Made by a program: the position numbers and the translations under genes. From Alitta virens (taxonomy: Eukaryota; Annelida; Polychaeta; Phyllodocida; Nereididae): 64,000 nt of DNA. The notes under the pieces were generated by a model. It saw nothing but the letters and a program-made list of their open reading frames with translations, did no database searches and had not been told where the DNA came from. The DNA is taken from positions 10,383,374-10,447,373 of the forward strand of contig OW028580.1 of the NCBI GenBank assembly GCA_932294295.1, read 5' to 3'. Of this stretch, positions 20,062-33,600 are shown in pieces. Within the stretch, counting starts at the first letter, position 1. Each line of letters begins with the position of its first letter.

Positions 20062-21451
20062 ATGAGAGGCAGAGGACGAAGCGTGCATTATGATAGCCAC
20101 GTGGGGCACTCGTGCGTAGCGGGGTCAAGGCCGTTGCAGAGGGCCACACTGCTGACAAGAAAACAAACGACAACAACGCGACACCGAAGTGAAATACTCT
20201 ATTATAGCGTTTTGGAACGACGTGGCACAGTTAAATTATCAGGACTACACAAAAATGTAGGAAGTACATTTTGCAGTGAGATGCCAGACTCACAGGCCGC
20301 ACCGATGAAGTAGTAAATTAGGTCCACTTAGAAGAGCCAATGAGAGGCAGAGGACGAAGCGTGCATTATGATAGGCACGTGGGGCACTCGTGCATAGCGA
20401 GGTCAAGGCCGTTGTAGAGGGCCAGGATGCTGACAAGAAGACAAACGACAAGAACGGAACACCGAAGTGAAATACTCTATAGTAGGCTCAGGGAACGCCG
20501 TTGCACAGTTAAATTAACAAGAGTACACAAAAATGTAGGAAATACATTTATCAGTGAGATGCCAGACTCACAGGCGGCGCCGATGAAGTAGTAAGTTAGG
20601 TCCACTTAGCACAGCCAAAGAGAGGCAGAGGACGAAGCGTGCATTATGATAGCCACGTGGGGCACTCGTGCGTATCGGGGTCAAGGCCGTTGCCGAGGGC
20701 CAGGATGCTGACAAGAAAACAAACGAAAACAACGCAACACCGAAGTGAAATACTCTATAGTAGGCTCATGGAACGTCGTTGCACAGTTAAATTATCAAGA
20801 GTACACAAAAATGTAGGAAGTACATTTAGCAGTGAGATGCTAGACTCACAGGCCGCACCGATGAAGTAGTAAATTAGTTCCACTTAGCAGAGCCAATGAG
20901 AGGCAGAGGAGGAAGCGTGCATTATGATAGCCACGTGGGGCACTCGTGCGTAGCGGGGTCAAGGCCGTTGTAGAGGGCCAGGATGCTGACAAGAAAACAA
21001 ACGACAACAACGCAACACCGAAGTGAAATACTCTATTATAGCGTTTTGGAACGACGTGGAACAGTTAAATTATCAGGAGAACACAAAAATGTAGGAAGTA
21101 CATTTAGCAGTGAGATGCCAGACTCACAGGCCGCACCGATGAAGTAGTAAATTAGGTCCACTTAGCAGAGCCAATGAGAGGCAGAGGACGAAGCGTGCAT
21201 TATGATAGCCACGTGGGGCACTCGTGCATAGCGAGGTCAAGGCCGTTGTAGAGGGCCAGGATGCTGACAAGAAGACAAACGACAACAACGCAACACCGAA
21301 GTGAAATACTCTATTATAGCGTTTTGGAACGACGCGGCACAGTTAAATTATCAAGAGTACACAAAAATGTAGGAAGTGCATTTAGCAGTGAGATGCTAGA
21401 CTCACAGGCCACGCCGATGAAGTAGTAAGTTAGGTCCACTTAGCACAGCCA

Positions 21452-21728
21452 ATGAGAGGCAGAGGACGAAGCCTGCATTATGATAGCCACGTGGGGCACT
21501 CGTGCGTAGCGGGGTCAAGGCCGTTGCACAGGGCCAGGATGCTGACAAGAAAACAAACGACAACAAACCAACACCGAAGTGAAATACACTATAGTAGGCT
21601 CATAGAACGATGTTGCACAGTTAAATTATCAAGAGTACACAAAAATGTAGGAAGTGCATTTAGCAGTGAGATGCTAGACTCACAGACCAAGCCGATAAGT
21701 AGTAATTTAGGTCAACTTAGCAGAGCCA
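21452..21728 (+). repeat. Fusion monomer R/M with 1-bp deletion (277 bp)
   Basis: The CCTGC prefix belongs to R and the body (TTGCACAGG, ACAAACCAAC, CATAGAACG) to M. Where R and M are both present they are neighbours (35349, 35627), so this is a one-monomer deletion. The missing G in GCCGATAAG at 21696 is shared with the copies at 25621 and 32014. Confidence 0.82.
21691..21702 (+). other. 1-bp deletion marker (GCCGATAAG)
   Basis: One G is missing from GCCGATGAAG. The same change occurs in the monomers starting at 25621, 32014, 35627, 46447 and 50616. It is always in an M-body monomer followed by an N-class monomer with AAACTAATAAC, so it marks one spreading haplotype. Confidence 0.9.
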
Positions 21729-24230
21729 AAGAGAGGCACAGGACGAAGCGTGCATTATGATAGCCACGTGGGGCACTCGTGCGTAGCGGGGTCAAGGCCG
21801 TTGTAGAGGGCCAGGATGCTGACAAGAAAACTAATAACAACAACGCAACACCGAAGTTTAATACTCTTTAATTACCTTTTGGAACGACGTGGTACAGTTA
21901 AATTATCAGGACTACACAAAAATGTAGGAAGTACATTTAGCAGTGAGATGCTAGACTCACAGGCAGCGCCGATGAAGCAGTAAGTTAGGTCCACTTAGCA
22001 CAGCCAATGAGAGGCAGAGGACGAAGCGTGCATTATGATAGCCACGTGGGGCACTCGTGCGTAGCGGGGTCAAGGCCGTTGCAGAGGGCCACACTGCTGA
22101 CAAGAAAACAAACGACAACAACGCGACACCGAAGTGAAATACTCTATTATAGCGTTTTGGAACGACGTGGCACAGTTAAATTATCAGGACTACACAAAAA
22201 TGTAGGAAGTACATTTAGCAGTGAGATGCCAGACTCACAGGCCGCACCGATGAAGTATTAAATTAGGTCCACTTAGAAGAGCCAATGAGAGGCAGAGGAC
22301 GAAGCGTGCATTATGATAGGCACGTGGGGCACTCGTGCATAGCGAGGTCAAGGCCGTTGTAGAGGGCCAGGATGCTGACAAGAAAACAAACGACAACAAC
22401 GAAACACCGAAGTGAAATACTCTATAGTAGGCTCAGGGAACGCCGTTGCACAGTTAAATTAACAAGAGTACACAAAAATGTAGGAAATACATTTATCAGT
22501 GAGATGCCAGACTCACAGGCGGCGCCGATGAAGTAGTAAGTTAGGTCCACTTAGCACAGCCAAAGAGAGGCAGAGGACGAAGCGTGCATTATGATAGCCA
22601 CGTGGGGCACTCGTGCGTATCGGGGTCAAGGCCGTTGCCGAGGGCCAGGATGCTGACAAGAAAACAAACGAAAACAACGCAACACCGAAGTGAAATACTC
22701 TATAGTAGGCTCATGGAACGTCGTTGCACAGTTAAATTATCAAGAGTACACAAAAATGTAGGAAGTACATTTAGCAGTGAGATGCTAGACTCACAGGCCG
22801 CACCGATGAAGTAGTAAATTAGTTCCACTTAGCAGAGCCAATGAGAGGCAGAGGAGGAAGCGTGCATTATGATAGCCACGTGGGGCACTCGTGCGTAGCG
22901 GGGTCAAGGCCGTTGTAGAGGGCCAGGATGCTGACAAGAAAACAAACGAAAACAACGCAACACCGAAGTGAAATACTCTATAGTAGGCTCATGGAACGTC
23001 GTTGCACAGTTAAATTATCAAGAGTACACAAAAATGTAGGAAGTACATTTAGCAGTGAGATGCTAGACTCACAGGCCGCACCGATGAAGTAGTAAATTAG
23101 GTCCACTTAGAAGAGCCAATGAGAGGCAGAGGACGAAGCGTGCATTATGATAGGCACGTGGGGCACTCGTGCATAGCGAGGTCAAGGCCGTTGTAGAGGG
23201 CCAGGATGCTGACAAGAAAACAAACGACAACAACGAAACACCGAAGTGAAATACTCTATAGTAGGCTCAGGGAACGCCGTTGCACAGTTAAATTAACAAG
23301 AGTACACAAAAATGTAGGAAATACATTTATCAGTGAGATGCCAGACTCACAGGCGGCGCCGATGAAGTAGTGAGTTAGGTCCACTTAGCACAGCCAATGA
23401 GAGGCAGAGGACGAAGCGTGCATTATGATAGCCACGTGGGGCACTCGTGCGTAGCAGGGTCAAGGCCGTTGCAGAAGGCCAGGATGCTGACAAGAAAACA
23501 AACGACAACAAAGCAACACCGAAGTGAAATACACTATAGTAGGCTCATGGAACGATGTTGCACAGTTAAATTATCAAGAGTACACAAAAATGTAGGAAGT
23601 GCATTTAGCAGTGAGATGCTAGACTCACAGACCAAGCCGATGAAGTAGTAATTTAGGTCAACTTAGCACAGCCAAAGAGAGGCACAGGACGAAGCGTGCA
23701 TTATGATAGCCACGTGGGGCACTCGTGCGTAGCGGGGTCAAGGCCGTTGCACAGGGCCAGGATGCTGACAAGAAAACAAACGACAACAAACCAACACCGA
23801 AGTGAAATACACTATAGTAGGCTCATAGAACGATGTTGCACAGTTAAATTATCAAGAGTACACAAAAATGTAGGAAGTGCATTTAGCAGTGAGATGCTAG
23901 ACTCACAGACCAAGCCGATGAAGTAGTAATTTAGGTCAACTTAGCACAGCCAAAGAGAGGCACAGGACGAAGCGTGCATTATGATAGCCACGTGGGGCAC
24001 TCGTGCGTAGCGGGGTCAAGGCCGTTGTAGAGGGCCAGGATGCTGACAAGAAAACTAATGACAACAACGCAACACCGAAGTTAAATACTCTATAATTGCC
24101 TTTTGGAACGACGTGGCACAGTTAAATTATCAGGACTACACAAAAATGTAGGAAGTACATTTAGCAGTGAGATGCCAGACTCACAGGCAGCGCCGATGAA
24201 GCAGTAAGTTAGGTCCACTTAGCACAGCCA

Positions 24231-27200
24231 ATGAGAGGCAGAGGACGAAGCGTGCATTATGATAGCCACGTGGGGCACTCGTGCGTAGCGGGGTCAAGGC
24301 CGTTGCAGAGGGCCACACTGCTGACAAGAAAACAAACGACAACAACGCGACACCGAAGTGAAATACTCTATTATAGCGTTTTGGAACGACGTGGCACAGT
24401 TAAATTATCAGGACTACACAAAAATGTAGGAAGTACATTTTGCAGTGAGATGCCAGACTCACAGGCCGCACCGATGAAGTAGTAAATTAGGTCCACTTAG
24501 AAGAGCCAATGAGAGGCAGAGGACGAAGCGTGCATTATGATAGGCACGTGGGGCACTCGTGCATAGCGAGGTCAAGGCCGTTGTAGAGGGCCAGGATGCT
24601 GACAAGAAGACAAACGACAAGAACGGAACACCGAAGTGAAATACTCTATAGTAGGCTCAGGGAACGCCGTTGCACAGTTAAATTAACAAGAGTACACAAA
24701 AATGTAGGAAATACATTTATCAGTGAGATGCCAGACTCACAGGCGGCGCCGATGAAGTAGTAAGTTAGGTCCACTTAGCACAGCCAAAGAGAGGCAGAGG
24801 ACGAAGCGTGCATTATGATAGCCACGTGGGGCACTCGTGCGTATCGGGGTCAAGGCCGTTGCCGAGGGCCAGGATGCTGACAAGAAAACAAACGAAAACA
24901 ACGCAACACCGAAGTGAAATACTCTATAGTAGGCTCATGGAACGTCGTTGCACAGTTAAATTATCAAGAGTACACAAAAATGTAGGAAGTACATTTAGCA
25001 GTGAGATGCTAGACTCACAGGCCGCACCGATGAAGTAGTAAATTAGTTCCACTTAGCAGAGCCAATGAGAGGCAGAGGAGGAAGCGTGCATTATGATAGC
25101 CACGTGGGGCACTCGTGCGTAGCGGGGTCAAGGCCGTTGTAGAGGGCCAGGATGCTGACAAGAAAACAAACGACAACAACGCAACACCGAAGTGAAATAC
25201 TCTATTATAGCGTTTTGGAACGACGTGGAACAGTTAAATTATCAGGAGAACACAAAAATGTAGGAAGTACATTTAGCAGTGAGATGCCAGACTCACAGGC
25301 CGCACCGATGAAGTAGTAAATTAGGTCCACTTAGCAGAGCCAATGAGAGGCAGAGGACGAAGCGTGCATTATGATAGCCACGTGGGGCACTCGTGCATAG
25401 CGAGGTCAAGGCCGTTGTAGAGGGCCAGGATGCTGACAAGAAGACAAACGACAACAACGCAACACCGAAGTGAAATACTCTATTATAGCGTTTTGGAACG
25501 ACGCGGCACAGTTAAATTATCAAGAGTACACAAAAATGTAGGAAGTGCATTTAGCAGTGAGATGCTAGACTCACAGGCCACGCCGATGAAGTAGTAAGTT
25601 AGGTCCACTTAGCACAGCCAATGAGAGGCAGAGGACGAAGCCTGCATTATGATAGCCACGTGGGGCACTCGTGCGTAGCGGGGTCAAGGCCGTTGCACAG
25701 GGCCAGGATGCTGACAAGAAAACAAACGACAACAAACCAACACCGAAGTGAAATACACTATAGTAGGCTCATAGAACGATGTTGCACAGTTAAATTATCA
25801 AGAGTACACAAAAATGTAGGAAGTGCATTTAGCAGTGAGATGCTAGACTCACAGACCAAGCCGATAAGTAGTAATTTAGGTCAACTTAGCAGAGCCAAAG
25901 AGAGGCACAGGACGAAGCGTGCATTATGATAGCCACGTGGGGCACTCGTGCGTAGCGGGGTCAAGGCCGTTGTAGAGGGCCAGGATGCTGACAAGAAAAC
26001 TAATAACAACAACGCAACACCGAAGTTTAATACTCTTTAATTACCTTTTGGAACGACGTGGTACAGTTAAATTATCAGGACTACACAAAAATGTAGGAAG
26101 TACATTTAGCAGTGAGATGCTAGACTCACAGGCAGCGCCGATGAAGCAGTAAGTTAGGTCCACTTAGCACAGCCAATGAGAGGCAGAGGACGAAGCGTGC
26201 ATTATGATAGCCACGTGGGGCACTCGTGCGTAGCGGGGTCAAGGCCGTTGCAGAGGGCCACACTGCTGACAAGAAAACAAACGACAACAACGCGACACCG
26301 AAGTGAAATACTCTATTATAGCGTTTTGGAACGACGTGGCACAGTTAAATTATCAGGACTACACAAAAATGTAGGAAGTACATTTAGCAGTGAGATGCCA
26401 GACTCACAGGCCGCACCGATGAAGTATTAAATTAGGTCCACTTAGAAGAGCCAATGAGAGGCAGAGGACGAAGCGTGCATTATGATAGGCACGTGGGGCA
26501 CTCGTGCATAGCGAGGTCAAGGCAGTTGTAGAGGGCCAGGATGCTGACAAGAAGACAAACGACAACAACGCAACACCGAAGTGAAATACTCTATTATAGC
26601 GTTTTGGAACGACGCGGCACAGTTAAATTATCAAGAGTACACAAAAATGTAGGAAGTGCATTTAGCAGTGAGATGGCAGACTCACAGGCAGCGCCGATGA
26701 AGCAGTAAGTTAGGTCCACTTAGCACAGCCAATGAGAGGCACAGGACGAAGCGTGCATTATGATAGCCACATGGGGCACTCGTGCGTAGCGGGATCAAGG
26801 CCGTTGTAGAGGGCCAGGATGCTGACAAGAAAACAAACGACAACAACGAAACACCGAAGTGAAATACTCTATAGTAGGCTCAGGGAACGCCGTTGCACAG
26901 TTAAATTAACAAGAGTACACAAAATTGTAGGAAATACATTTATCAGTGAGATGCCAGACTCACAGGCGGCGCCGATGAAGTAGTAAGTTAGGTCCACTTA
27001 GCACAGCCAATGAGAGGCAGAGGACGAAGCGTGCATTATGATAGCCACGTGGGGCACTCGTGCGTATCGGGGTCAAGGCCGTTGCCGAGGGCCAGGATGC
27101 TGACAAGAAAACAAACGAAAACAACGCAACACCGAAGTGAAATACTCTATAGTAGGCTCATGGAACGTCGTTGCACAGTTAAATTATCAAGAGTACACAA

Positions 27201-30200
27201 AAATGTAGGAAGTACATTTAGCAGTGAGATGCTAGACTCACAGGCCGCACCGATGAAGTAGTAAATTAGGTCCACTTAGCAGAGCCAATGAGAGGCAGAG
27301 GAGGAAGCGTGCATTATGATAGCCACATGGGGCACTCGTGCGTAGCGGGGTCAAGGCCGTTGTAGAGGGCCAGGATGCTGACAAGAAAACAAACGACAAC
27401 AACGCAACACCGAAGTGAAATACACTATAGTAGGCTCATGGAACGATGTTGCACAGTTAAATTATCAAGAGTACACAAAAATGTAGGAAGTGCATTTAGC
27501 AGTGAGATGCTAGACTCACAGACCAAGCCGATGAAGTAGTAATTTAGGTCAACTTAGCACAGCCAAAGAGAGGCAGAGGACGAAGCGTGCATTATGATAG
27601 CCACGTGGGGCACTCGTGCGTATCGGGGTCAAGGCCGTTGCCGAGGGCCACACTGCTGACAAGAAAACAAACGAAAACAACGCAACACCGAAGTGAAATA
27701 CTCTATAGTAGGCTCATGGAACGTCGTTGCACAGTTAAATTATCAAGAGTACACAAAAATGTAGGAAGTACATTTAGCAGTGAGATGCTAGACTCACAGG
27801 CCGCACCGATGAAGTAGTAAATTAGGTCCACTTAGCAGAGCCAATGAGAGGCACAGGACGAAGCGTGCATTATGATAGCCACGTGGGGCACTCGTGCGTA
27901 GCGGGGTCAAGGCCGTTGTAGAGGGCCAGGATGCTGACAAGAAAAAAAACGACAACAACGCAACACTGAAGTGAAATACACTATAGTAGGCTCATGGAAC
28001 GATGTTGCACAGTTAAATTATCAAGAGTACACAAAAATGTAGGAAGTGCATTTAGCAGTGAGATGCTAGACTCACAGACCGCGCCGATGAAGTAGTAATT
28101 TAGGTCAACTTAGCACAGCCAAAGAGAGGCACAGGACGAAGCGTGCATTATGATAGCCACGTGGGGCACTCGTGCGTAGCGGGGTCAAGGCCGTTGCACA
28201 GGGCCAGGATGCTGACAAGAAAACAAACGACAACAAACCAACACCGAAGTGAAATACTCTATAGTAGGCTCATGGAACATCGTTGCACAGTTAAATTATC
28301 AAGAGTACACAAAAATGTAGGAAGTACATTTAGCAGTGAGATGCTAGACTCACAGGCCGCACCGATGAAGTAGTAAATTAGTTCCACTTAGCAGAGCCAA
28401 TGAGAGGCAGAGGAGGAAGCGTGCATTATGATAGCCACGTGGGGCACTCGTGCGTAGCGGGGTCAAGGCCGTTGTAGAGGGCCAGGATGCTGACAAGAAA
28501 ACAAACGAAAACAACGCAACACCGAAGTGAAATACTCTATAGTAGGCTCATGGAACGTCGTTGCACAGTTAAATTATCAAGAGTACACAAAAATGTAGGA
28601 AGTACATTTAGCAGTGAGATGCTAGACTCACAGGCCGCACCGATGAAGTAGTAAATTAGGTCCACTTAGAAGAGCCAATGAGAGGCAGAGGACGAAGCGT
28701 GCATTATGATAGGCACGTGGGGCACTCGTGCATAGCGAGGTCAAGGCCGTTGTAGAGGGCCAGGATGCTGACAAGAAAACAAACGACAACAACGAAACAC
28801 CGAAGTGAAATACTCTATAGTAGGCTCAGGGAATGCCGTTGCACAGTTAAATTAACAAGAGTACACAAAAATGTAGGAAATACATTTATCAGTGAGATGC
28901 CAGACTCACAGGCGGCGCCGATGAAGTAGTAAGTTAGGTCCACTTAGCACAGCCAAAGAGAGGCAGAGGACGAAGCGTGCATTATGATAGCCACGTGGGG
29001 CACTCGTGCGTATCGGGGTCAAGGCCGTTGCCGAGGGCCAGGATGCTGACAAGAAAACAAACGAAAACAACGCAACACCGAAGTGAAATACTCTATAGTA
29101 GGCTCATGGAACGTCGTTGCACAGTTAAATTATCAAGAGTACACAAAAATGTAGGAAGTACATTTAGCAGTGAGATGCTAGACTCACAGGCCGCACCGAT
29201 GAAGTAGTAAATTAGTTCCACTTAGCAGAGCCAATGAGAGGCAGAGGAGGAAGCGTGCATTATGATAGCCACGTGGGGCACTCGTGCGTAGCGGGGTCAA
29301 GGCCGTTGTAGAGGGCCAGGATGCTGACAAGAAAACAAACGAAAACAACGCAACACCGAAGTGAAATACTCTATAGTAGGCTCATGGAACGTCGTTGCAC
29401 AGTTAAATTATCAAGAGTACACAAAAATGTAGGAAGTACATTTAGCAGTGAGATGCTAGACTCACAGGCCGCACCGATGAAGTAGTAAATTAGGTCCACT
29501 TAGAAGAGCCAATGAGAGGCAGAGGACGAAGCGTGCATTATGATAGGCACGTGGGGCACTCGTGCATAGCGAGGTCAAGGCCGTTGTAGAGGGCCAGGAT
29601 GCTGACAAGAAAACAAACGACAACAACGAAACACCGAAGTGAAATACTCTATAGTAGGCTCAGGGAACGCCGTTGCACAGTTAAATTAACAAGAGTACAC
29701 AAAAATGTAGGAAATACATTTATCAGTGAGATGCCAGACTCACAGGCGGCGCCGATGAAGTAGTGAGTTAGGTCCACTTAGCACAGCCAATGAGAGGCAG
29801 AGGACGAAGCGTGCATTATGATAGCCACGTGGGGCACTCGTGCGTAGCAGGGTCAAGGCCGTTGCAGAAGGCCAGGATGCTGACAAGAAAACAAACGACA
29901 ACAAAGCAACACCGAAGTGAAATACACTATAGTAGGCTCATGGAACGATGTTGCACAGTTAAATTATCAAGAGTACACAAAAATGTAGGAAGTGCATTTA
30001 GCAGTGAGATGCTAGACTCACAGACCAAGCCGATGAAGTAGTAATTTAGGTCAACTTAGCACAGCCAAAGAGAGGCACAGGACGAAGCGTGCATTATGAT
30101 AGCCACGTGGGGCACTCGTGCGTAGCGGGGTCAAGGCCGTTGCACAGGGCCAGGATGCTGACAAGAAAACAAACGACAACAAACCAACACCGAAGTGAAA

Positions 30201-30623
30201 TACACTATAGTAGGCTCATAGAACGATGTTGCACAGTTAAATTATCAAGAGTACACAAAAATGTAGGAAGTGCATTTAGCAGTGAGATGCTAGACTCACA
30301 GACCAAGCCGATGAAGTAGTAATTTAGGTCAACTTAGCACAGCCAAAGAGAGGCACAGGACGAAGCGTGCATTATGATAGCCACGTGGGGCACTCGTGCG
30401 TAGCGGGGTCAAGGCCGTTGTAGAGGGCCAGGATGCTGACAAGAAAACTAATGACAACAACGCAACACCGAAGTTAAATACTCTATAATTGCCTTTTGGA
30501 ACGACGTGGCACAGTTAAATTATCAGGACTACACAAAAATGTAGGAAGTACATTTAGCAGTGAGATGCCAGACTCACAGGCAGCGCCGATGAAGCAGTAA
30601 GTTAGGTCCACTTAGCACAGCCA
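24231..30623 (+). repeat. HOR unit, 23 monomers (6,393 bp)
   Basis: Order: D, V, G, H/P, J, R/M, N, D, B, C, G, H/Q, G, L, M'/G, I, U, G, I, U, Q, M', N. The first part copies 20062 onward. The 24231-28667 stretch is itself copied at 30624-35060. Private markers shared by both copies include GGCAGTTG at 26521 and 32914 and an ACACTGAAG change in L at 27961 and 34354. Confidence 0.88.
28122..28399 (+). repeat. Fusion monomer M'/G (copy at 34515-34792)
   Basis: The 5' half is M' (ACAGG prefix, TTGCACAGG, ACAAACCAAC) and the 3' half is G (CTCTATAGTAGG, CATGGAACATCG, GGCCGCACC, ATTAGTTCC tail). It is followed by I, as G is. The identical fusion at 34515 belongs to the 6,393-bp duplication. GAACATCG is a private change of the usual GAACGTCG. 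Confidence 0.82.
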
Positions 30624-33600
30624 ATGAGAGGCAGAGGACGAAGCGTGCATTATGATAGCCACGTGGGGCACTCGTGCGTAGCGGGGTCAAGGCCGTTGCA
30701 GAGGGCCACACTGCTGACAAGAAAACAAACGACAACAACGCGACACCGAAGTGAAATACTCTATTATAGCGTTTTGGAACGACGTGGCACAGTTAAATTA
30801 TCAGGACTACACAAAAATGTAGGAAGTACATTTTGCAGTGAGATGCCAGACTCACAGGCCGCACCGATGAAGTAGTAAATTAGGTCCACTTAGAAGAGCC
30901 AATGAGAGGCAGAGGACGAAGCGTGCATTATGATAGGCACGTGGGGCACTCGTGCATAGCGAGGTCAAGGCCGTTGTAGAGGGCCAGGATGCTGACAAGA
31001 AGACAAACGACAAGAACGGAACACCGAAGTGAAATACTCTATAGTAGGCTCAGGGAACGCCGTTGCACAGTTAAATTAACAAGAGTACACAAAAATGTAG
31101 GAAATACATTTATCAGTGAGATGCCAGACTCACAGGCGGCGCCGATGAAGTAGTAAGTTAGGTCCACTTAGCACAGCCAAAGAGAGGCAGAGGACGAAGC
31201 GTGCATTATGATAGCCACGTGGGGCACTCGTGCGTATCGGGGTCAAGGCCGTTGCCGAGGGCCAGGATGCTGACAAGAAAACAAACGAAAACAACGCAAC
31301 ACCGAAGTGAAATACTCTATAGTAGGCTCATGGAACGTCGTTGCACAGTTAAATTATCAAGAGTACACAAAAATGTAGGAAGTACATTTAGCAGTGAGAT
31401 GCTAGACTCACAGGCCGCACCGATGAAGTAGTAAATTAGTTCCACTTAGCAGAGCCAATGAGAGGCAGAGGAGGAAGCGTGCATTATGATAGCCACGTGG
31501 GGCACTCGTGCGTAGCGGGGTCAAGGCCGTTGTAGAGGGCCAGGATGCTGACAAGAAAACAAACGACAACAACGCAACACCGAAGTGAAATACTCTATTA
31601 TAGCGTTTTGGAACGACGTGGAACAGTTAAATTATCAGGAGAACACAAAAATGTAGGAAGTACATTTAGCAGTGAGATGCCAGACTCACAGGCCGCACCG
31701 ATGAAGTAGTAAATTAGGTCCACTTAGCAGAGCCAATGAGAGGCAGAGGACGAAGCGTGCATTATGATAGCCACGTGGGGCACTCGTGCATAGCGAGGTC
31801 AAGGCCGTTGTAGAGGGCCAGGATGCTGACAAGAAGACAAACGACAACAACGCAACACCGAAGTGAAATACTCTATTATAGCGTTTTGGAACGACGCGGC
31901 ACAGTTAAATTATCAAGAGTACACAAAAATGTAGGAAGTGCATTTAGCAGTGAGATGCTAGACTCACAGGCCACGCCGATGAAGTAGTAAGTTAGGTCCA
32001 CTTAGCACAGCCAATGAGAGGCAGAGGACGAAGCCTGCATTATGATAGCCACGTGGGGCACTCGTGCGTAGCGGGGTCAAGGCCGTTGCACAGGGCCAGG
32101 ATGCTGACAAGAAAACAAACGACAACAAACCAACACCGAAGTGAAATACACTATAGTAGGCTCATAGAACGATGTTGCACAGTTAAATTATCAAGAGTAC
32201 ACAAAAATGTAGGAAGTGCATTTAGCAGTGAGATGCTAGACTCACAGACCAAGCCGATAAGTAGTAATTTAGGTCAACTTAGCAGAGCCAAAGAGAGGCA
32301 CAGGACGAAGCGTGCATTATGATAGCCACGTGGGGCACTCGTGCGTAGCGGGGTCAAGGCCGTTGTAGAGGGCCAGGATGCTGACAAGAAAACTAATAAC
32401 AACAACGCAACACCGAAGTTTAATACTCTTTAATTACCTTTTGGAACGACGTGGTACAGTTAAATTATCAGGACTACACAAAAATGTAGGAAGTACATTT
32501 AGCAGTGAGATGCTAGACTCACAGGCAGCGCCGATGAAGCAGTAAGTTAGGTCCACTTAGCACAGCCAATGAGAGGCAGAGGACGAAGCGTGCATTATGA
32601 TAGCCACGTGGGGCACTCGTGCGTAGCGGGGTCAAGGCCGTTGCAGAGGGCCACACTGCTGACAAGAAAACAAACGACAACAACGCGACACCGAAGTGAA
32701 ATACTCTATTATAGCGTTTTGGAACGACGTGGCACAGTTAAATTATCAGGACTACACAAAAATGTAGGAAGTACATTTAGCAGTGAGATGCCAGACTCAC
32801 AGGCCGCACCGATGAAGTATTAAATTAGGTCCACTTAGAAGAGCCAATGAGAGGCAGAGGACGAAGCGTGCATTATGATAGGCACGTGGGGCACTCGTGC
32901 ATAGCGAGGTCAAGGCAGTTGTAGAGGGCCAGGATGCTGACAAGAAGACAAACGACAACAACGCAACACCGAAGTGAAATACTCTATTATAGCGTTTTGG
33001 AACGACGCGGCACAGTTAAATTATCAAGAGTACACAAAAATGTAGGAAGTGCATTTAGCAGTGAGATGGCAGACTCACAGGCAGCGCCGATGAAGCAGTA
33101 AGTTAGGTCCACTTAGCACAGCCAATGAGAGGCACAGGACGAAGCGTGCATTATGATAGCCACATGGGGCACTCGTGCGTAGCGGGATCAAGGCCGTTGT
33201 AGAGGGCCAGGATGCTGACAAGAAAACAAACGACAACAACGAAACACCGAAGTGAAATACTCTATAGTAGGCTCAGGGAACGCCGTTGCACAGTTAAATT
33301 AACAAGAGTACACAAAATTGTAGGAAATACATTTATCAGTGAGATGCCAGACTCACAGGCGGCGCCGATGAAGTAGTAAGTTAGGTCCACTTAGCACAGC
33401 CAATGAGAGGCAGAGGACGAAGCGTGCATTATGATAGCCACGTGGGGCACTCGTGCGTATCGGGGTCAAGGCCGTTGCCGAGGGCCAGGATGCTGACAAG
33501 AAAACAAACGAAAACAACGCAACACCGAAGTGAAATACTCTATAGTAGGCTCATGGAACGTCGTTGCACAGTTAAATTATCAAGAGTACACAAAAATGTA

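Larger units (their letters stand above)
20062..24230 (+). repeat. HOR unit, 15 monomers (4,169 bp), two D-to-N subunits
   Basis: Order: D, V, G, H/P, J, R/M, N, then D, U, G, I, U, Q, M', N. The length is 15 x 278 minus 1, because of a 1-bp deletion in R/M at 21696. About the first 2.3 kb is duplicated immediately downstream at 24231. The N monomer at 21729 is a diverged form (TAATTACC, GGTACAG), and the D monomer at 22007 carries a TATTAA tail in place of TAGTAA. Confidence 0.88.
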
